64,000 bases of DNA, taken from the NCBI RefSeq assembly GCF_022682495.2, contig NW_026527280.1:620001-684000 (forward strand), in the 5' to 3' direction. Position 1 is the stretch's first letter; the number at the start of each line of letters is the position of its first letter. The DNA is from Desmodus rotundus. Its lineage: Eukaryota > Chordata > Mammalia > Chiroptera > Phyllostomidae. The notes beneath the pieces are model-generated. The model saw nothing but the letters and a program-made list of their open reading frames with translations, was not told the origin of the DNA and ran no database searches. The position numbers were made by a program, and so were the translations under genes. This document shows, one piece after another, positions 58,127 to 64,000 of the stretch.

Positions 58127-59075
58127 CCATCTCCTGGGGGCCTCCCGGGGACCCCTTTACGGATGGAAGAACAGGGGGATCTTCGCAGTGGTGGGGACGG
58201 GACGGAGGGGTCTGCGGGTTTGCAGCCACGTAGGCCAGTTCCTCGCACCCCGGCCCCATGTGTCCCAGCTCCATGGACGAGGTGGGCCGCTTATGGCGGG
58301 ATGCAGGCGTCCTGCGGGGGTCAGGGGACGGCGTGGGCACTCCCCGGGCGAGAGAGGGCTCCTGGGACCCGAGAGAGCACCCGGGAAAATGCCCAGCCCT
58401 GGCCCCCGGGGCTCCAGTGGCCTCCCCAGGCTCCTGCCGTGGGGCCTGGTCCCGCTCACCTGGGCCCAGGTTATCCGCAGGTGAAAGCCTTTTGCGGACA
58501 CCAGGGACCACAGGCCGCGGATGCCTTCACGGGGAGGGGGGTCGAGCTCTGTGGGACCCGGGTCCCAGTGGACACAGTCCCTTCTCGCGAAGTCCAGCCC
58601 AGACTTTAGAGAGTAGAAGCGTCTCGGTGCACGTTTGCCGCCTCGGGGCAGGGTGGGGCCGATTGAGCCAGGAAAGACTCATAGCCCCCCAGGCAGGTCT
58701 CAGGCCCGAGACCCCCAGGGAGACCCGGTCCCTGGGCGTGGGTCCCGCCCGCCCGGGCCCTTGCCCACCAGGCGAGGAACACTGGTCCGCCCCTCATCGA
58801 GGCCCCGGGTCCCTAGCTCTTCCCTGGCACTCTGCCTCTGGCGGGGTGGGAGACGGGCTGGCAAGTGTGGTCCACGGGAAAAGGAACGGACCTCTGGGTG
58901 GCGGGGAGAGCTTCCAGTTCCACCGACACGACCCCAGGGACCCTGTGAAGCAGGCCTGATATGTCCAGGGTGGGGCCCGTTGCCCCGAGGGAGGCTTGTG
59001 CTGGGGCTGCCTGTCCTGAGCCTGCCGGGTCCCGCGTCTCGGCCCGAAACCGGCCAGCAGCGGCTAAAACCAAAG
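58127..59075 (+). repeat. Monomer 62, Sqy, 949 bp (copy of monomer 12)
   Basis: GGGGGGTCGAGC and CGGCTAAAACC retained. Confidence 0.92.
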
Positions 59076-59998
59076 CCATCTCCTGGGGGCCTCCCCCCTG
59101 TCCTTCGCAGTTGGGCGGTCGGGACGGAGGGGTCTGCCCGCTTCCAGCCACTTAGCCCAGGGACCCGCAGACCGCCCCAGAGTTCCAAGCTCCACGGAGG
59201 CAGGGGGCCTCTTATCACGGGAAGCAGGTGTCTCGCGTGGCTCAAGGCACGGCGTGGGCACTCTCTAGGCGCGAGAGGGTGCCCGTGCCCCGAGAGAGCC
59301 CCGGGGAGAGTCCGAGGCCTGGCCGCAGAGGCTGCCATTGCCTCCCCGGGCTCCTACCATGGGGCCTGGCCGTGCTCGCCCGAGGCCCAGGTTCACCGCA
59401 GGTGAATGCCTTTTGCGGACGCCAAGGACAGGAGGTCCCCGATTCCCTCACAGAGGTGGGGGTTCGAGCTCTGGGGGACTGAGGTCGCAGCGGTCACACT
59501 CCATTTTTGGGTGGTTCCGCAGAGACTGGAGGGTTGAAGCGGCTGGGTCCAAGTCTGCCGCCTTGTGGCAGGGTGGGGGCTTTGCAGGCGAAGCAAGGCT
59601 CTTGGCCTCCCAGGCGGGGCACAGGCCAGACTCCCCAAGGAAGAACCGGTCCTTGGTCGAGGGTCCCGCCCGCCCGCCCGGAACCGCTCCACCTGGCGCG
59701 GAACCGTGGCCGGCCCCTCTTCCCGGCCCCAGGTCCCTAGCTCTTCCCTGGCACTCTGCCTCTGGCGGCGTGGGAGACAGCCTGGCAAGTGTGGTCCACG
59801 GGAAAACGCGCGGTCCTCTGGGTGGCAGGGAGGGCCTCCGTTAACTCTGACACCAGCCCAGGGACCCTGTGGACCTGGCCTGATATCTCAAGGGGGGGGG
59901 CACGTTGCCCGGAGGGATGCTCTTGGGGTGGGGCCTGCTTGCGCCTGCGCGGCCCCGCCTCTTGGCCCGAAACCTCCCAGCCGCGTCTCGGACAAAAG
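59076..59998 (+). repeat. Monomer 63, Tpx, 923 bp (copy of monomer 13)
   Basis: GGCGGCGTGGG and the nine-G tract retained. Confidence 0.92.
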
Positions 59999-60948
59999 CC
60001 ATCTCCTGGGGGCCTCCCGGGGACCCCTTTACGGATGGAAGAACAGGGGGATCTTCGCAGTGGTGGGGACGGGACGGAGGGGTCTGCGGGTTTGCAGCCA
60101 CGTAGGCCAGTTCCTCGCACCCCGGCCCCATGTGTCCCAGCTCCATGGACGAGGTGGGCCGCTTATGGCGGGATGCAGGCGTCCTGCGGGGGTCAGGGGA
60201 CGGCGTGGGCACTCCCCGGGCGAGAGAGGGCGCCTGGGACCCGAGAGAGCACCCATGAAAATGCCCAGCCCTGGCCCCCGGGGATCCAGTAGCCTCCCCA
60301 GGCTCCTGCCGTGGGGCCTGGTCCCGCTCACCTGGGCCCAGGTTCTCCGCAGGTGAATGCCTTTTGCGGACACCAGGGACCACAGGCCGCGGATGCCTTC
60401 ACGGGGAGGGGGGTTCGAGCTCTGTGGGACCTAGGTCCCAGTGGACACAGTCCCTTCTCGCGAAGTCCAGCCCAGACTTTAGAGAGTAGAAGCGTCTCGG
60501 TGCACGTTTGCCGCCTCGGGGCAGGGTGGGGCCGATTGAGCCAGGAAAGACTCATAGCCCCCCAGGCAGGTCTCAGGCCCGAGTCCCCCCTGGAGACGGG
60601 GTCCCTGGGCGTGGGTCCGGCCCGCCCGGGCCCCTGCCCACCAGGCGTGGAACCCTGGCCCGCCCCTCATCGAGGCCCCGGTTCCCTAGCTCTTCCCTGG
60701 CACTCTGCCTCTGGCGGGGTGGGAGACGGGCTGGCAAGTGTGGTCCACGGGAAAAGGAACGGACCTCTGGGTGGCGGGGAGAGCTTCCAGTTCCACCGAC
60801 ACGACCCCAGGGACCCTGTGAAGCAGGCCTGATATGTCCAGGGTGGGGCCCGTTGCCCCGAGGGAGGCTTGTGCTGGGGCTGCCTGTCATGAGCCTGCCG
60901 GGTCCCGCGTCTCGGCCCGAAACCGGCCAGCAGCGGCTCTGACCAAAG
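59999..60948 (+). repeat. Monomer 64, Sqy, 950 bp (copy of monomer 14)
   Basis: GGATCCAGTAGCC and CTGTCATGAGCC retained. Confidence 0.92.
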
Positions 60949-61870
60949 CCATCTCCTGGGGGCCTCCCCCCTGTCCTTCCCAGTTGGGCGGTCGGGACGG
61001 AGGGGTCTGCTGGCTTCCAGCCACTTAGCCCAGGGACCCGCAGCCCGCCCCAGAGTTCCAAGCTCCACGGAGGCAGGGGGCCTCTTATCACGGGAAGCAG
61101 GTGTCTCGCGGGGCTCAAGGCACGGCGTGGGCACTCTCTAGGCGAGAGAGGGTGCCCGTGCCCCGAGAGAGCCCCGGGGAGAGTCCGAGGCCTGGCCGCA
61201 GAGGCTGCCATTGCCTCCCCGGGCTCCTACCATGGGGCCTGGCCGTGCTCGCCCGAGGCCCAGGTTCACCGCAGGTGAATGCCTTTTGCGGACGCCAAGG
61301 ACAGGAGGTCGCCGATTCCCTCACAGAGGTGGGGGTACGAGCTCTGGGGGACTGAGGTCGCAGCGGTCACACTCCATTTTTGGGTGGTTCCGCAGAGACT
61401 GGAGGGTTGAAGCGGCTGGGTCCAAGTCTGCCGCCTTGTGGCAGGGTGGGGGCTTTGCAGGCGAAGCAAGGCTCTTGGCCTCCCAGGCGGGGCACAGGCC
61501 AGACTCCCCAAGGAAGAACCGGTCCTTGGTCGAGGGTCCCGCCCGCCCGCCCGGAACCGCTCCACCTGGCGCGGAACCGTGGCCGGCCCCTCTTCCCGGC
61601 CCCAGGTCCCTAGCTCTTCCCTGGCACTCTGCCTCTGGCGGGGTGGGAGACAGCCTGGCAAGTGTGGTCCACGGGAAAACGCGCGGTCCTCTGGGTGGCA
61701 GGGAGGGCCTCCGTTAACTCTGACACCAGCCCAGGGACCCTGTGGACCTGGCCTGATATCTCAAGGGGGGGGCACGTTGCCCGGAGGGATGCTCTTGGGG
61801 TGGGGCCTGCTTGCGCCTGCGCGGCCCCGCCTCTTGGCCCGAAACCTCCCAGCCGCGTCTCGGACAAAAG
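60949..61870 (+). repeat. Monomer 65, Tpx, 922 bp (copy of monomer 15)
   Basis: TCTGCTGGCTTCC and GGGGGTACGAGC retained. Confidence 0.92.
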
Positions 61871-62819
61871 CCATCTCCTGGGGGCCTCCCGGGGACCCCT
61901 TTACGGATGGAAGAACAGGGGGATCTTCGCAGTGGTGGGGACGGGACGGAGGGGTCTGCGGGTTTGCAGCCACGTAGGCCAGTTCCTCGCACCCCGGCCC
62001 CATGTGTCCCAGCTCCATGGACGAGGTGGGCCGCTTATGGCGGGATGCAGGCGTCCTGCGGGGGTCAGGGGACGGCGTGGGCACTCCCCGGGCGAGAGAG
62101 GGCTCCTGGGACCCGAGAGAGCACCCGGGAAAATGCCCAGCCCTGGCCCCCGGGGCTCCAGTGGCCTCCCCAGGCTCCTGCCGTGGGGCCTGGTCCCGCT
62201 CACCTGGGCCCAGGTTATCCGCAGGTGAAAGCCTTTTGCGGACACCAGGGACCACAGGCCGCGGATGCCTTCACGGGGAGGGGGGTCGAGCTCTGTGGGA
62301 CCCGGGTCCCAGTGGACACAGTCCCTTCTCGCGAAGTCCAGCCCAGACTTTAGAGAGTAGAAGCGTCTCGGTGCACGTTTGCCGCCTCGGGGCAGGGTGG
62401 GGCCGATTGAGCCAGGAAAGACTCATAGCCCCCCAGGCAGGTCTCAGGCCCGAGACCCCCAGGGAGACCCGGTCCCTGGGCGTGGGTCCCGCCCGCCCGG
62501 GCCCTTGCCCACCAGGCGAGGAACACTGGTCCGCCCCTCATCGAGGCCCCGGGTCCCTAGCTCTTCCCTGGCACTCTGCCTCTGGCGGGGTGGGAGACGG
62601 GCTGGCAAGTGTGGTCCACGGGAAAAGGAACGGACCTCTGGGTGGCGGGGAGAGCTTCCAGTTCCACGGACACGACCCCAGGGACCCTGTGAAGCAGGCC
62701 TGATATGTCCAGGGTGGGGCCCGTTGCCCCGAGGGAGGCTTGTGCTGGGGCTGCCTGTCCTGAGCCTGCCGGGTCCCGCGTCTTGGCCCGAAACCGGCCA
62801 GCCGCGGCTCTGAACAAAG
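61871..62819 (+). repeat. Monomer 66, Sqy, 949 bp (copy of monomer 16)
   Basis: Switch to CACGGACACG in the y tail retained. Confidence 0.92.
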
Positions 62820-63742
62820 CCATCTCCTGGGGGCCTCCCCCCTGTCCTTCGCAGTTGGGCGGTCGGGACGGAGGGGTCTGCGCGCTTCCAGCCACTTAGC
62901 CCAGGGACCCGCAGCCCGGCCCCAGAGTTCCAAGCTCCACGGAGGCAGGGGGCCTCTTATCACGGGAAGCAGGTGTCTCGCGGGGCTCAAGGCACGGCGT
63001 GGGCACTCTCTAGGCGAGAGAGGGTGCCCGTGCCCCGAGAGAGCCCCGGGGAGAGTCCGAGGCCTGGCCGCAGAGGCTGCCATTGCCTCCCCGGGCTCCT
63101 ACCATGGGGCCTGGCCGTGCTCGCCCGAGGCCCAGGTTCACCGCAGGTGAATGCCTTTTGCGGACGCCAAGGACAGGAGGTCGCCGATTCCCTCACAGAG
63201 GTGGGGGTTCAAGCTCTGGGGGACTGAGGCCGCAGCGGTCACACTCCATTTTTGGGTGGTTCCGCAGAGACTGGAGGGTTGAAGCGGCTGGGTCCAAGTC
63301 TGCCGCCTTGTGGCAGGGTGGGGGCTTTGCAGGCGAAGCAAGGCTCTTGGCCTCCCAGGCGGGGCACAGGCCAGACTCCCCAAGGGAGAACCGGTCCTTG
63401 GTCGAGGGTCCCGCCCGCCCGCCCGGAACCGCTCCACCTGGCGCGGAACCGTAGCCGGCCCCTCTTCCAGGCACCAGGTCCATATTTCTTTCCTGGCACT
63501 CTGCCTCTGCGGGGGTGGGAGAGCTGCTGGGAAGTGAGGTCCACGGGAAAACGCGCGGTCCTCTGGGTGGCAGGGAGGGCCTCCGTTAACACTGACACCA
63601 GCCCAGGGACCCTGTGGACCTGGCCTGATATCTCAAGGGGGGGGCACGTTGCCCGGAGGGATGCTCTTGGGGTGGGGCCTGCTTGCGCCTGCGCGGCCCC
63701 GCCTCTTGGCCCGAAACCACCCAGCCGCGGCTCGGACAAAAG
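62820..63742 (+). repeat. Monomer 67, Tpx, 923 bp (copy of monomer 17)
   Basis: GTTCAAGC, GAACCGTAGCC and GTTAACACTGAC retained. Confidence 0.92.
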
Positions 63743-64000
63743 CCATCTCCTGGGGGCCTCCCCCCTGTTCTTCCATCCGTAAAGGGGTCCCCCTTTACGG
63801 ATGGAAGAACAGGGGGATCTTCGCAGTGGTGGGGACGGGACGGAGGGGTCTGCGGGTTTGCAGCCACATACGCCAGTTTCTCGCACCCCGGCCCCATGTG
63901 TCCCAGCTCCATGGACGAGGTGGGCCGCTTATGGCGGGATGCAGGCGTCCTGCGGGGGTCAGGGGACGGTGTGGGCACTCCCCGGGCGAGAGAGGGCGCC
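63743..64000 (+). repeat. Monomer 68, H head with inverted palindrome centre, partial (258 bp)
   Basis: Copy of the start of monomer 18, cut by the window end in the shared region before the p/q middle, so its middle type cannot be read. Confidence 0.88.
63761..63816. repeat. Palindrome with inverted centre, third copy
   Basis: Same TC spacer, at 63788-63789, in the +47,618-bp duplicate. Confidence 0.95.

Larger units (their letters stand above)
55333..59075 (+). repeat. Tetramer repeat, copy 1, second superunit
   Basis: Counterpart of 7715-11457 at +47,618 bp, with the same lengths and private variants. Confidence 0.9.
59076..62819 (+). repeat. Tetramer repeat, copy 2, second superunit
   Basis: Counterpart of 11458-15201. 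It keeps both the GGCGGCGTGGG substitution and the nine-G tract, so the tetramer doubling preceded the 47.6-kb duplication. Confidence 0.9.
1..64000 (+). repeat. Whole window: GC-rich tandem satellite / macrosatellite array
   Basis: The block CCATCTCCTG and its surroundings recur 68 times at spacings of 922-973 bp from position 16 to 63743, always in the same orientation, with no unrelated sequence between copies. Every stretch of the window belongs to one of these monomers, so there is no gene-bearing or unique interval. Cassette names used below: head H = palindrome with 27-bp arms, S = left arm lost by a 22-nt deletion, T = palindrome absent; middle p carries CCGGGGAGAGTCCGAGG, middle q carries CCCGGGAAAATGCCCAG; tail x carries GGGAAAACGCGC and a poly-G tract, tail y carries GGGAAAAGGAACGG. 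p and q are clearly homologous but diverged. I do not recognise the family; a vertebrate satellite is an inference from composition and higher-order structure. Confidence 0.97.
47619..64000 (+). repeat. Higher-order superunit, second copy (first 16,382 bp)
   Basis: Collinear with 1-16382 and without any net indel. Every private variant I spot-checked is the same in both copies, for example GGCTTTAAAGG (3434 and 51052), CTCACTTGGGCCC (4203 and 51821), CCCATGAAAATGCC (8890 and 56508) and GGCTAAAACC (11444 and 59062). I found no substitution by eye. Identity at this level means a very recent event or an assembly duplication. Confidence 0.85.

Noticed and set aside
1..64000. Ribosomal DNA, telomere-repeat, alpha-satellite or known human macrosatellite (D4Z4, DXZ4) identity
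   Set aside because: I see no rRNA core motifs, no TTAGGG arrays, no 171-bp AT-rich units and no homeobox-type coding frame; monomer length of 0.92-0.97 kb and composition do not match those families from memory. A search of a repeat library with the monomer consensus would settle the identity.
1..64000. Prokaryotic accessory region, phage or plasmid
   Set aside because: No ribosome-binding-site-led genes, no integrases, replication or mobilisation genes and no unique sequence between repeats.

Overview
This window is one uninterrupted, GC-rich and CpG-rich tandem satellite (macrosatellite-like) array from edge to edge. I see no protein-coding gene, RNA gene, mobile element or CRISPR array. 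Phasing on the conserved block CCATCTCCTG gives 68 anchors (first at 16, last at 63743), so there are 67 complete head-to-tail monomers of 922-973 bp, all on the same strand, plus a 15-bp fragment at the left edge and a partial monomer at the right edge. The composition (roughly 70% GC by eye), the layered higher-order periodicity and the near-identity of distant copies suggest a vertebrate, probably mammalian, heterochromatic or macrosatellite locus. I do not recognise the family and cannot name the species. Open frames occur in all six frames only because stop codons are rare at this composition.

Each monomer is built from three exchangeable cassettes. The head is H (a palindrome with 27-bp arms), S (the palindrome with its left arm deleted) or T (palindrome absent). 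The middle is p or q, two diverged homologous versions. The tail is x (a poly-G tract, CACCC-like and GC boxes and an NRF1-like site) or y (none of these). The order along the window, by monomer number, is: 1 Hpx, 2 Hqx, 3 Hqy, 4 Tpx, 5 Hqx, 6 Hpx, 7 Hqx, 8 Sqy, 9 Tpx, 10 Sqy, 11 Tpx, 12 Sqy, 13 Tpx, 14 Sqy, 15 Tpx, 16 Sqy, 17 Tpx, 18 Hpx (palindrome centre flipped), 19 Hqx, 20 Sqy, 21 Tpx, 22 Hpx, 23 Hqx, 24 Hqy, 25 Tpx, 26 Hqx, 27 Sqy, 28 Tpx, 29 Hpx, 30 H q/p hybrid x, 31 Hqy, 32 Tpx, 33 Hpx, 34 Hqx, 35 Hpx, 36 Hqy, 37 Tpx, 38 Sqy, 39 Tpx, 40 Hpx, 41 Hqx, 42 Hqy, 43 Tpx, 44 Hpx, 45 Sqy, 46 Tpx, 47 Hpx (flipped), 48 Hqx, 49 Sqy, 50 Tpx. Monomers 51-68 then repeat 1-18.

Above the monomer level the array is a nest of duplications. 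The first 16,382 bp recur collinearly as the last 16,382 bp, at an offset of exactly 47,618 bp (50 monomers). Inside that unit are a block repeated at 27,694 bp, three- and four-monomer modules repeated at 19,924, 37,121, 6,679, 17,197 and 10,518 bp, and a tandemly doubled tetramer of 3,744 bp.

The most interesting local feature is the monomer junction. It exists either as an equipped version (x tail joined to H or S head: poly-G, GC boxes, NRF1-like site, palindrome, G-quadruplex motif within about 220 bp) or as a bare version (y tail joined to T head). In all 67 visible tail-to-head junctions y is followed by T and x by H or S. The palindrome itself occurs intact, half-deleted, wholly absent, and with its central dinucleotide inverted.
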